DNA of 64,000 nucleotides from UBA6107 sp034430175 (lineage in GTDB: Bacteria; Chloroflexota; Anaerolineae; Anaerolineales; Anaerolineaceae). Position numbers and translations under genes: made by a program. The stretch is taken from positions 62,001 through 126,000 of the forward strand of contig DAOUFI010000001.1 in NCBI GenBank assembly GCA_034430175.1, in the 5' to 3' direction. A model generated the notes under the pieces. It did not search any database. It was not told the DNA's origin and saw only the letters and a list, made by a program, of their open reading frames with translations. Positions within the stretch are counted from its first letter, which is position 1; the number at the start of each line of letters is the position of its first letter. Shown here one piece after another: positions 1-7,838 of the stretch.

Positions 1-331
1 AGACCATCACCGTAGCCGACGCGGCGCCGTTGACTGCCACGGAAAGCGTCCAGGTGGAGTTGAACACGGCCAGCACAAAACCATAGATGATGATATACGG
101 CAAATCCTTGCGCGGCAGCTTGAGCAGATCGCGCGAACGCAGCGCCAGGATGATGCCCAGGGTGACGAAGACGATCAGCGCGCGCCAGAACGCCAGTATC
201 AGCGCGGGGAGCTGGTAATGGGTGGTGAGGTAACGGATGAGGATACCGGTTAGCGATAGGATGAATGCACTGCTGACAGCGATGAGGTATCCGCGATTGG
301 CGCGTTCTTTTGAGGGTGTGCTGACGGTCAT
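1..331 (-). CDS. EamA/DMT-family permease, N-terminal part (cut by window edge)
   Basis: Reverse-strand frame opens at the ATG ending at 331 and stays open to base 1, giving the first 110 residues. It shows three hydrophobic helices, one near residues 12-32, one near 45-65 and one near 80-100, separated by short basic loops, as in the drug/metabolite transporter superfamily (EamA repeat, usually about 290-300 residues with ten helices). Substrate cannot be told from this part. The gene lies on its own transcript, in the same direction as the VanZ gene behind it. The assignment rests on hydropathy pattern and general resemblance, so the family is likely but not proven. Confidence 0.7.
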   Translation of the reverse strand, partial: MTVSTPSKERANRGYLIAVSSAFILSLTGILIRYLTTHYQLPALILAFWRALIVFVTLGIILALRSRDLLKLPRKDLPYIIIYGFVLAVFNSTWTLSVAVNGAASATVMV

Positions 332-395
332 GAATGAAACCTGTAAGGATCAGGGATATGCAACGTCCCTAATTCTACCCGTAATTCCAGCGATT

Positions 396-785
396 TCACT
401 TGTTGTTACTTTTTTGTGACATTCTTCTGGTGAACCAAAGCGCCATCCCGCCGAAGACAATCAACCCCGCGTAACTGCAGGCCAGATCCAGCAGATCGGA
501 GTGGCGACCGAAGAAGCGTTGCGAGAATTCCTCAATCGCGAGGGCGATGGCAAGCAGCCCCAGACCGGGGAGCTGACCTTTTTTTGGCAATGCCAGTGTG
601 AGGACGAACGCCAGCGTGCCCATGAGCAAAAAATGGCCGATCTTGTCACCGTTGGGATAGTTGTACAAAGCAGTGATAAAAAGTGGCAACCCAGGTCCGT
701 CTGCGGAGAGGATGATCCAGACAACAAAGGCCAGCATCAGCAGCGCCAGCGCGATCAGGAGCGTTCTACGGAGCGATGGCTTCAT
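396..785 (-). CDS. VanZ-like family membrane protein
   Basis: 129-residue membrane protein with about four helices. The central block (DKIGHFLLMGTLAF, then IEEFSQRFFGRHSDLLDL) is the VanZ-like signature: an H near a Gly in the second helix and the E/Q/R/D residues before the third. VanZ relatives are linked to glycopeptide or lipid-related phenotypes; the biochemical role is unknown. I chose the ATG ending at 785 rather than an upstream start because only this start gives a short 20-bp overlap with the HAD gene upstream (its stop is at 766), which implies translational coupling in a PLP enzyme-HAD-VanZ operon. Confidence 0.75.
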   Translation of the reverse strand: MKPSLRRTLLIALALLMLAFVVWIILSADGPGLPLFITALYNYPNGDKIGHFLLMGTLAFVLTLALPKKGQLPGLGLLAIALAIEEFSQRFFGRHSDLLDLACSYAGLIVFGGMALWFTRRMSQKSNNK

Positions 786-1470
786 TTCCGGTCGTCCACT
801 TGGAGCGCGTGTACCCTTCGGGGTGCTTGATGATCTGCCAGTCATGTTTTTTCGCGTGGACGCTCATCGACGGGTCGGGGGTGACGGCCACTGGATGCCC
901 CACCAGTTCGAGCAGGGGGATGTCGTTGTGCGAATCCGAGTAGGCATAACTTTGCTCAAAGGAGACGTTTAGATCCCGCACGAATTGTTGAAGCTTTCGC
1001 ACCTTGCCTTCGCGGAAGGCAGGTTCGCCGACGATCTCGCCGGTGGGTTTGCCATCGACCATGACCACGGTGGTGCAGACCAGGTCGGTGAAGCCCAGCA
1101 TTTTGGCGATGCTTTCCGCCAGGTAGCTGTTGGAGGCCGTGGCCAGCACGGTGCGGTGACCGGCGCGGCGGTGGCTTTCCACCACGTCCATCATCCAGGG
1201 GCGGATGTGCGGCCGCAGCAGCGGCAAATAATCTTTGAGCAGCATGTCGCAGGTGGCTTTGTTGATCGGCAGCAGCGGGCTCAGCAGGGTGCGGTCGAAA
1301 TCGTGATAATTGAGGTGCCCTTCCACGTAATCCAGGTCGAAACGGTGAATCTTGCGCATGAAGGCATCATCCACAATGCCCAAATCGTGCAAGTAGTCGC
1401 TCCAGCGGATCTCGCAATCCGCTTCGATGAGCGTGTAATCGAGGTCAAATACAGCCAGTATTTGAGACAC
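766..1470 (-). CDS. HAD-IB family hydrolase (phosphoserine-phosphatase-like)
   Basis: 234-residue haloacid-dehalogenase phosphatase. Motif I is FDLDYTL (nucleophile D9, general acid D11); motif II is the T/S in LATASNS; motif III is the Lys of EGKVRK followed by SDSHNDIPLL carrying the Mg-binding aspartates. The helical cap after motif I fits subclass IB (the group of phosphoserine phosphatase and bacterial lipid-phosphate phosphatases). The start is a GTG preceded by AAAGG. It begins 9 bp after the PLP enzyme ends and overlaps the VanZ gene, so the phosphatase probably acts on a product linked to that enzyme. Substrate unknown. Confidence 0.8.
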   Translation of the reverse strand: MSQILAVFDLDYTLIEADCEIRWSDYLHDLGIVDDAFMRKIHRFDLDYVEGHLNYHDFDRTLLSPLLPINKATCDMLLKDYLPLLRPHIRPWMMDVVESHRRAGHRTVLATASNSYLAESIAKMLGFTDLVCTTVVMVDGKPTGEIVGEPAFREGKVRKLQQFVRDLNVSFEQSYAYSDSHNDIPLLELVGHPVAVTPDPSMSVHAKKHDWQIIKHPEGYTRSKWTTGNEAIAP

Positions 1471-1479
1471 AATATCCTT

Positions 1480-2583
1480 TCAGCGGTGAAGCAGTTCTTT
1501 CATGGTATGGAGTAGATGGTCGATCTGGTGTGGCGTGTGGGTGGCAAAGAGGGCGATGCGCAGTGCGCCGCCGGGCGGGGTGCTGGGGTAATTGGTGATG
1601 TATTCCACCGCGACGCCGTTCTTGAACAGGCCATCGCGCAATTTTATCAGGTTTATGCCGGAGCGAGCGTCAAGGCAGAGGATGGGCGAGGGGCTGTCAG
1701 GCAGTTCCCAGCCCAGCGCGGCGAGCCCCATTCGCGCGTGCTCGATGTTGGCGCGTAATTGCGCCAGCAGTTGCGGCGACTCGCGCAGCACTTCGAGCGC
1801 TTTGGCCGAGGCGGCAGCCGCGGGGAGCGGCGGCGGGCTGGAGCCGATGAGGATGCGCGAATTCTGCTCGATGCGGTTAAGCCTGACACGGCTACCTCCA
1901 AGGAAGCCACCGAAACCGCCCATCGCCTTGTTGAAGGTGCCGACCGCCTGGCAATCCGGATCGTTTATGCTGAAGTGTTCCAGCGTGCCACGTCCGCCTG
2001 CACCGAGCACGCCAACCGCGTGGGCGTCGTCGACGATCAATTCACCGTGCAGCGGGTGCAGCAGCGCAAGGTAATCGGGCAAAGGCGCGATCTCCCCCGA
2101 GATGGGGAAGAGCCCGTCGGTAAGCAGGATGGGGCGCTCGCCGGGTTGGAGTTCCTCACGCAGCGCTTTAGCCAGGGCCTCCGGGCTGAGGTGGTGGAAG
2201 GGCGTCTGCGGACAGTTGCTCAACGCGGCAGCGTCCCACAGGCTGAAGTGCGCCGCGTCATCGAGGAAGAAGTGATCCCCGGCGTGTAAATTGGCCTGGA
2301 CCAGGATGGAGGCGCCCATGTAGCCGCTGGCGTAATAGAGTACGCGCTCGCAGCCGAAGTAGCCACACGCCTGGGTCTCGAGCTTTGTGTAGACGGGATG
2401 TTCGCCGTAACCGCCGCGTGAGGTGGCGGTGGAAAGGCCATAACGTACCAGCGCGTCAGCCGCAGCCGCGGTCACGCGCGGCTCGCCCTGCAGGCCGAGA
2501 TAGCCGCAGCCGCAGAAATAGTCGTATCGCTGCCCGCCGATCACGGTCACCGCGCCGGCTGGGCTTTCCATTTGCAAAGTCAT
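1480..2583 (-). CDS. PLP-dependent alpha-oxoamine synthase family protein (BioF/KBL/SPT-like)
   Basis: 367-residue fold-type I PLP enzyme of the 8-amino-7-oxononanoate synthase / glycine C-acetyltransferase / serine palmitoyltransferase family, which condenses an amino acid with an acyl-CoA. Visible motifs: the VDDAH block (D185, H188) that contacts the pyridine ring, and the Schiff-base lysine K219 in TFNKAMGGFGG (most relatives have TFSKAFG). It is slightly shorter than typical members (about 390). The start has no Shine-Dalgarno; a TACAAT box sits six bases before the ATG (see the -10 feature). First gene of a PLP enzyme-HAD-VanZ operon; the neighbours suggest a lipid-like or wall product, but biotin synthesis genes are not near. 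Confidence 0.75.
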   Translation of the reverse strand: MTLQMESPAGAVTVIGGQRYDYFCGCGYLGLQGEPRVTAAAADALVRYGLSTATSRGGYGEHPVYTKLETQACGYFGCERVLYYASGYMGASILVQANLHAGDHFFLDDAAHFSLWDAAALSNCPQTPFHHLSPEALAKALREELQPGERPILLTDGLFPISGEIAPLPDYLALLHPLHGELIVDDAHAVGVLGAGGRGTLEHFSINDPDCQAVGTFNKAMGGFGGFLGGSRVRLNRIEQNSRILIGSSPPPLPAAAASAKALEVLRESPQLLAQLRANIEHARMGLAALGWELPDSPSPILCLDARSGINLIKLRDGLFKNGVAVEYITNYPSTPPGGALRIALFATHTPHQIDHLLHTMKELLHR

Positions 2584-2589
2584 GGGGTT

Positions 2590-2595
2590 ATTGTA
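2590..2595 (-). promoter_or_regulatory. -10 box of a likely leaderless promoter
   Basis: TACAAT on the minus strand, followed by six bases and the ATG of the PLP synthase gene. There is no Shine-Dalgarno between them, so transcription would start at about the A of the ATG. No good -35 is visible. Confidence 0.45.
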
Positions 2596-2664
2596 CTTTG
2601 GAAAGTGGCCGACGCCACTTACTTTGGGTAGATTCCTGTCATGTTTTTAGATGTGCCTGATGGT

Positions 2665-3348
2665 CTAATTGCACTCCTTCGTTACTTTCTTCTTGATCTT
2701 GAGGCACTCGTTGAGGTGGATGTACGCGTGACGCGTGGGCGGCATCAAGAGCAACCCGGCAACCGTGAGGCTGCTCCAGTACTCCACCACGCCGGGGGCG
2801 TTGAGCGAGATGGCGCCTTCATCGAGTCCGCGCTGCAGACGCTCGGGCGGGGTCTTGTAGAGCATATCTTCTGCGGTGAGCGTGCTGATGATCTCGCGCG
2901 TGCGTAAACCAACCACGGACCGATACGCGCGCAGCTCTTCAAAGGCAACTTGCTGACTGAGCGTGAGCACGTTTTCGGGGGTGATGCTGTTGCCGGTATC
3001 GTCGAAGGGGGCGTGCAGGTGTTGTTTCCAGTTGTCATGGCTGTAGACCTGGTCGGTGCCGGCCACCAGCAGGTTCATGGTGATGTCTTCGATGCGAGCC
3101 AGGTGCCACCAGCACCAGGCGATGGAGTGCTCCATGCCGGCGGGGATGTGGCGGAACTGCGCCTCGGTCAGGCCTGCCCAGACTTCTTCCTCCAGGTTCC
3201 AGCCGTCCGTGCCGGAGACGGCGCGGTCGTGCAGCGGGGCGTGGAGTTCAAGGAACAGCGCGATGGACAGCTCAAGCTGCACCGGCTTCTTCAGTGCCAG
3301 GCGCAGGTCTTTCAGGGTTTTATTCCATTGGGTGCGATTGGGGTCCAT
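2665..3348 (-). CDS. DinB-family / DUF-type four-helix protein
   Basis: 227-residue mostly helical protein. HSIAWCWWHLARIED and a second His cluster near the C-terminus (PPTRHAYIHLNE) match the DinB/YfiT superfamily, whose three spaced histidines bind a divalent metal, often in thiol-transfer or damage-linked proteins. Start taken at the ATG ending at 3348, with AAAAGG six bases upstream; a TTG directly before it is in frame. It stands alone between the PLP operon and the glycoside-hydrolase-like lipoprotein. Function of this member is unknown. Confidence 0.6.
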   Translation of the reverse strand: MDPNRTQWNKTLKDLRLALKKPVQLELSIALFLELHAPLHDRAVSGTDGWNLEEEVWAGLTEAQFRHIPAGMEHSIAWCWWHLARIEDITMNLLVAGTDQVYSHDNWKQHLHAPFDDTGNSITPENVLTLSQQVAFEELRAYRSVVGLRTREIISTLTAEDMLYKTPPERLQRGLDEGAISLNAPGVVEYWSSLTVAGLLLMPPTRHAYIHLNECLKIKKKVTKECN

Positions 3349-3363
3349 CAATTACCTTTTTAT

Positions 3364-5457
3364 CTACTTTACCAACAATATCACCCCATCATACGCGCAG
3401 ACGGTGACACTGGTAACCACGCTGCCGTCGTTGACAGAGCGGTCCTGCGTACCGTCGATCTTGACATAGGTGCCGCCGAGGTCGATGGTTTGCGGCTGGC
3501 TGCTGGCATTGACGATGACCACGCCGCCCTCAAAATCGCGACGGTAGACGGGAAGCCCCGCTTTCTTGAGCGTGATGTCTTTAATCCAGACCGTGCCAGT
3601 CTGCTGGCCCAGGCCGAAGATCAACTGAGCAGCGTTGTCAGTGCCACCGGCGATGCCGGTGAGGGTGAACTGCTGCCAGTTGGTGGTGAGGGCAGACTCG
3701 TCGAAGTACAGCCACGTCGTCCAGGGATCATGATCCATCTGTAGCCAGGCGGTCAGCGGGCGTTCCACGTCTGCCCGGGCGGAAAAGGTGAGCGTATATT
3801 CCGCGCCGGTTTCCAGGGGTACGTTGTAAGCGAGCAGCGAGACTTGCCAGTCTTCCCCATTGGCAGCGCCGATGTCAATGCGCGCCGCGCCATCTTCCAA
3901 TAACAGGTTGGCACTGTTGCCTACCTCTTCGTCGGCCCACAATTCCCATACGTCCTGGCTGGCGGGGTCGGAGAAGTCCGACGTGAAGATGACCGTTGAC
4001 TCTTCACCGGTCATGGCTGGGTAAGCCGTTCCCAATGGTTGTCCCAAATACCCGCGCCCGGCGCCGGCATTATCGTACTCATCGAACCACATCAGGCAAA
4101 GCGAGCCATGTCCGTTGGTGTTCATCTCGTACGAGAAAAAGCCGTCGTTGAGCAGCGCCGTGGTCAGACCAAAACGCATCTTGCGGTAGTCGGGGGTGAA
4201 GTTCTTTTTGATGCAGGGATTGTCGTAGCTGCCGTCCGAAGTGGCCTCGGGACCGCCATTGTCTTCATAGGTTTCGATCATGGTCAGGTTGGGCTGCAGG
4301 GCGTTCGCCATCCACTCGAAGTAGCTGCCGCTTGCGGCGTTTGGACCGAAGACCAGCCCATACCAGTTCCCAGCGCTCTCGGCGTCTGTGATGTCTCCGG
4401 GGAAGCCTTCGAAGTTGTTGCCATTGAGAAGATCGTAATTAGGCGCGCCCCAGTTGACGTAGAGGATCTTGTCAGGGCCGATGAGCTGGCGCAATTCGGT
4501 CTCGTATTCCCGTAAACCTTCGTTCCAGGCAGCGTCAAAAGCGGAATAATCGCCGATTAGGGTGTTCGACTGGTCGGGGTCGATGGTCCGCGCGGTGGAA
4601 TTGCCGATGAGCCAGCTTTCATTCGGGTCGGAGCGGTCGATGAGCAGGCCATCCCAGACGGCGCTGCCGAGCAGAGCAGCGTCTGTGCGGGCGTGATAGC
4701 TTATCCAATTCTCGGGGCCAATACCCTCGTCCACGGTAGCCAGCGGCGAAAGTGTGCTCAGGTTGAGCAGCCATGAATGCGGCCAGAACGAAATGTGTGC
4801 AGCGATGCGCGTGCCGGCGGGGTGGCCCGACGCTGGGCGTACGTAACCGCGTTGTACAGTCAGGGTGAGGGAGGCGGCGTCCACGGCTGTGACCAAGGCG
4901 CTCTCGCCATCGATCAACACCGCGTCGCCAGGGATGAAGAGATCATAGGTATTTATGCCGTCGCTGGCTGTAACCGCGGCCACGTGTAGCGTGGTGCTGA
5001 TTGCGTCTACCTCCTCGGTGAGGGTGCTGCCCACCTGGGTGAGGAACCACTGCGGCGGGATTTTGAGGATGTCGGCGTTGGCCCAGGGTTCGCTGATATT
5101 GTCGGCATCGGGGTCAAAGCTGAGTTCACAGGCGTTGGTGGAGTTAAGTAGCAAAATGTCGGGGTTAAGCTTTTTCAAATCATCAACACTGTCAGAATCC
5201 CAGTCTCCGAGGATGATCCAATCATATCGAGCCACATCGACAAGAGATTGCGTCGAAAGATCGGGCCACCACATGCCCAGGCGCGGGTAATCGAGGGTCA
5301 GGGCTTTAGAGACCGGAGTGCTCTCTTTGGTCGAGGTAGGTAAAGACAATGACATCGCAGGAGTGGCAACAGTCGCGGGTGCGGTTGGAGTGGCACAGGA
5401 GGCGAGTAAAAAACAAGCCCAGAATAAACTGACTGCTGAGACGTGGAACGTTTTCAT
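3364..5457 (-). CDS. Lipoprotein, putative glycoside hydrolase with C-terminal carbohydrate-binding-like domain
   Basis: 697-residue lipoprotein. The signal peptide ends in LLASC, so the mature protein is lipidated at Cys21 and faces outward. After a Thr/Ala-rich linker, residues about 50-490 look like a TIM-barrel glycosidase of the hypothetical GHL15 type (RLGMWWPDLS, then acidic residues at strand ends such as LLIDRSDPNESW and MIETYEDN). Residues about 495-640 form a beta-rich block with SLLAYNVPLETGAEYTLTF and WLQMDHDPW, typical of CBM4/9-like modules. SD GGGG sits before the ATG. Catalytic residues are not certain, so the enzymatic class is inferred. Probably degrades extracellular polysaccharide. 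Confidence 0.65.
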   Translation of the reverse strand: MKTFHVSAVSLFWACFLLASCATPTAPATVATPAMSLSLPTSTKESTPVSKALTLDYPRLGMWWPDLSTQSLVDVARYDWIILGDWDSDSVDDLKKLNPDILLLNSTNACELSFDPDADNISEPWANADILKIPPQWFLTQVGSTLTEEVDAISTTLHVAAVTASDGINTYDLFIPGDAVLIDGESALVTAVDAASLTLTVQRGYVRPASGHPAGTRIAAHISFWPHSWLLNLSTLSPLATVDEGIGPENWISYHARTDAALLGSAVWDGLLIDRSDPNESWLIGNSTARTIDPDQSNTLIGDYSAFDAAWNEGLREYETELRQLIGPDKILYVNWGAPNYDLLNGNNFEGFPGDITDAESAGNWYGLVFGPNAASGSYFEWMANALQPNLTMIETYEDNGGPEATSDGSYDNPCIKKNFTPDYRKMRFGLTTALLNDGFFSYEMNTNGHGSLCLMWFDEYDNAGAGRGYLGQPLGTAYPAMTGEESTVIFTSDFSDPASQDVWELWADEEVGNSANLLLEDGAARIDIGAANGEDWQVSLLAYNVPLETGAEYTLTFSARADVERPLTAWLQMDHDPWTTWLYFDESALTTNWQQFTLTGIAGGTDNAAQLIFGLGQQTGTVWIKDITLKKAGLPVYRRDFEGGVVIVNASSQPQTIDLGGTYVKIDGTQDRSVNDGSVVTSVTVCAYDGVILLVK

Positions 5458-5475
5458 TTTTACCCCTATTGAGTT

Positions 5476-6048
5476 TCACTTCATTGGCATGGACTCGCCC
5501 TTGTCCAAATAACTTACGGCTTCGAGTAACCGTTTCTCGCGGGTGGCCTGCTGCTTGGCCGAACTGATCCAACCCAGGTAGCGCTTCTGATGAGATGGAG
5601 GTAACTTGATGAAGTTGGCCCAGGCGTACGGATGCCGGCGCAGCATCTCGCGTACCTGTTCGAAAGCTTCGGCATCATCCACGCGTTCTAATTCAGCAGG
5701 GTTTTTTGTCAGGATTGCTGGATCAATGACGCGCAGACCGGCTTCGGTCATACGACCCTCGGCAATCAGTTTCTGCACTCGTCTCAAATTTGAGGCGGAC
5801 CATTTTTGGCTGTTGCTGCGCGGGTTGAACTTGCGCGCGTATTGCTCTTCGTCGATCTTCTGGATGATGCTGTCGATCCAGCCGAAACAAAGCGCTTCTT
5901 CAACCGTGTCGTCATAGGGCAGGGAGGCTTTGCCACTGTCGCGTTTGTAGTAGACGAACCAAACTTCCTTTTCGACGCTGCCGTGCTCTTCGAGCCAGCG
6001 GCGCCATTCAGCCCGGTCGGCGGTGGTGAAGGTGAGGGGCATTTTCAT
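5476..6048 (-). CDS. YdeI/OmpD-associated family protein
   Basis: 190-residue soluble protein. The N-terminal half has the family block EVWFVYYKRDSGKASLPYDD and EALCFGWIDS, followed by KFNPRSNSQKWS; the C-terminal half (YAWANFIKLPPSHQKRYLGW) is the OmpdA segment. This family is known as bacteriocin-protection or YdeI-like proteins in some bacteria, with no firm biochemistry. Its ATG overlaps the stop of the upstream small gene by four bases (ATGA), so the two are co-translated. Confidence 0.8.
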   Translation of the reverse strand: MKMPLTFTTADRAEWRRWLEEHGSVEKEVWFVYYKRDSGKASLPYDDTVEEALCFGWIDSIIQKIDEEQYARKFNPRSNSQKWSASNLRRVQKLIAEGRMTEAGLRVIDPAILTKNPAELERVDDAEAFEQVREMLRRHPYAWANFIKLPPSHQKRYLGWISSAKQQATREKRLLEAVSYLDKGESMPMK

Positions 6049-6314
6049 CCGTGGTTGTGGTGAAGCAGTTCCTTATCCGCCTGCTCGATCTCGTTGGCCA
6101 CAGCCTTGCTGTCGGCCTTGACTTCAGCGGAAACGCCGCTGGTATATCCGATGAACTTGATCAGGTCGCGGGCCTGGCGCAGCAGGTCCTTGATTTGGGC
6201 GGTGTACGAAAAGTCGGTCCATCCGGTATCGGGGGGAATGGGATAATCGCGGGCTTGCTGGATGAGCTTGCGCGCACGTTCGATTCGTTCTGCGGCAGTG
6301 ATCAATTTTGTCAT
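6045..6314 (-). CDS. Small helical protein, unknown function
   Basis: 89-residue protein made of two to three charged amphipathic helices (AAERIERARKLIQQARDY, then LLRQARDLIKFIGYTSG). I do not recognise a family. The start ending at 6314 is preceded by GAGAGG at a good distance; a longer reading would run through sequence with no ribosome site. It overlaps the YdeI gene by four bases (ATGA), forming a two-gene unit. No signal peptide or membrane segment. Confidence 0.65.
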   Translation of the reverse strand: MTKLITAAERIERARKLIQQARDYPIPPDTGWTDFSYTAQIKDLLRQARDLIKFIGYTSGVSAEVKADSKAVANEIEQADKELLHHNHG

Positions 6315-6417
6315 TAAAACCCTCTCGATGGGGATAACGTGGTTAATGAAATTATAAACGAAACGTGAATTTCCAGTCGAAAAGTTATACAATCACATAA
6401 ACGAAATGTGAGGGAGT

Positions 6418-7146
6418 ATGCCTGCAAATAATGATAACGGGTTGATCACATTGATCTGCGTGGGGGGATTCTTCTTAGTCATTCTCATCCTCCTGCTGCT
6501 GGCTATGATTCAGGGGAGAAAACGGAAAACCGCGTTTGGGGCGACTATGACCCAGCTTGGATTTCAGGCGCAACCCCAGGCTGATGCCGAATTCCTTGGG
6601 CATCTCCAAAGGCTATTCGCGCCCTCCCAGGTAAAGAAAGTAAGCAACTTGGCCGTCAAGCTGGTTGGCGACGAACGATACTTCCTGTTCGATATCACCT
6701 ATACTTCTCCTCGCATGTCTTATGACGATAGCGGCTCTTCGATCAACACTGAATACAACAATGTGGCGGTGCTCTCGCCGCACCTTGACCTGCCGCCATT
6801 CATCCTGATGAACCGTATCAAGGCGCCGGGAGCGCTGGCTGGAATGGCCGATGGGGTGCTCTCTTATGCTGCCACCGCTGCCGGTTTCTCTGAATTCAAG
6901 GAAGTCCCCACCGTCTTTCAAATGAACTACATGCTCTTCGTCAAAGAGGATCCGCGCCTGGCAACAGCCTTCACCGATCAACTGCTCAGCAAGTTGGGAT
7001 TACTTGACGGCGTCGTGGCTCGCGGACAGGACCAGTTGCTGGTGCTCAATCGTTTCGATCTGCGCGGCTCCAGCAAGTTGGACTCAGTCAAACTTGCCGA
7101 CCAGGTGACGCTGCTGCGCCAGATGACTGATTGGCTCGTCAAATAG
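6418..7146 (+). CDS. Single-pass membrane protein, unknown function
   Basis: 242-residue protein with one N-terminal helix (residues about 9-30, leucine/isoleucine rich) and a soluble domain of roughly 200 residues behind a basic RKRK anchor, so the domain probably stays in the cytoplasm. The soluble part has a beta-rich core (RYFLFDITYTSPRMSY) recalling DUF3137-like inner-membrane proteins, but the match is weak. GAGGGAG lies just before the ATG. It is monocistronic, divergent from the 6045 gene and convergent with the Cys-rich gene. Confidence 0.65.
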   Translation: MPANNDNGLITLICVGGFFLVILILLLLAMIQGRKRKTAFGATMTQLGFQAQPQADAEFLGHLQRLFAPSQVKKVSNLAVKLVGDERYFLFDITYTSPRMSYDDSGSSINTEYNNVAVLSPHLDLPPFILMNRIKAPGALAGMADGVLSYAATAAGFSEFKEVPTVFQMNYMLFVKEDPRLATAFTDQLLSKLGLLDGVVARGQDQLLVLNRFDLRGSSKLDSVKLADQVTLLRQMTDWLVK

Positions 7147-7147
7147 A

Positions 7148-7831
7148 TCAACGATAAAAACCGAATTGCTTAAAGCATGAAAAATCCGTCCGGCTTAGCC
7201 GTTCGCTGCCCGGACTGAGCAGGTAGACGCCGCCATTACGGTGCAAGATGGGGATGCGCCTGCGCAGCTTGCCAAAGGCAGCCCGCATGTCTTCGGAGAG
7301 GGCGGCGTAACTGTCGAACTCGTCCGGCCAGATGCAAAAGATGTCATCGTAGAATTTCACGAATTCACGGCGGTAAGTGTCGGTCACACAGTCCAGGTGA
7401 CTGATCACCCAGCAAACTTTTTCGAACTCCCACTCATAGGCCAGACCGATGAAGCGGTAATCTTCGGTGACGTACGGGAAGAAGGGGAACTGGCGGCAAC
7501 TGGTGGAGCGGTACTGCCGCTCGCAGTGTTCCGGACCGCGGCAGGCCAGCAGCATCAGGTGTTCGGGGGTCTGTTCCTGCAGTTCAGCCGGGTCGGTAGG
7601 GTCGGATGGGCATTCGTCACCGCGCCAGGGGTGCCAGAGCTGTGTGCGGTTTTTGACGTACTCCCATTCTTCTTTGTAGCCGACCGGGACAGCGTGGCAG
7701 ATATCGCAGCAAAAGGGCTTCCCATTCGGGTTGAAAGGTCTGCACTTCTCGCCGCAATCGAACGCGGTCACGGGCACGTCGAAGGCGTCGTAGAGGCTGC
7801 GGATATCGAGATTGGGGGTGTAACCCGGCAT
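7148..7831 (-). CDS. Cys-rich protein next to flavodiiron protein, putative metal-binding
   Basis: 227-residue soluble protein with twelve cysteines, most in tight groups: DCGEKC, then PFCCDIC, then CRGPEHC followed shortly by TSCRQF, and later single cysteines in VCWVISHLDC. The spacing suits Zn or Fe-S binding. I do not recognise a named family; it resembles the loose group of YkgJ-like cysteine-cluster proteins only in general. The start at 7831 was chosen because upstream in-frame sequence lies inside the flavodiiron gene in another frame. It begins seven bases after that gene ends, so it is likely cotranscribed and may serve or assemble a metal centre for it. Confidence 0.6.
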   Translation of the reverse strand: MPGYTPNLDIRSLYDAFDVPVTAFDCGEKCRPFNPNGKPFCCDICHAVPVGYKEEWEYVKNRTQLWHPWRGDECPSDPTDPAELQEQTPEHLMLLACRGPEHCERQYRSTSCRQFPFFPYVTEDYRFIGLAYEWEFEKVCWVISHLDCVTDTYRREFVKFYDDIFCIWPDEFDSYAALSEDMRAAFGKLRRRIPILHRNGGVYLLSPGSERLSRTDFSCFKQFGFYR

Positions 7832-7838
7832 CGGAAGG

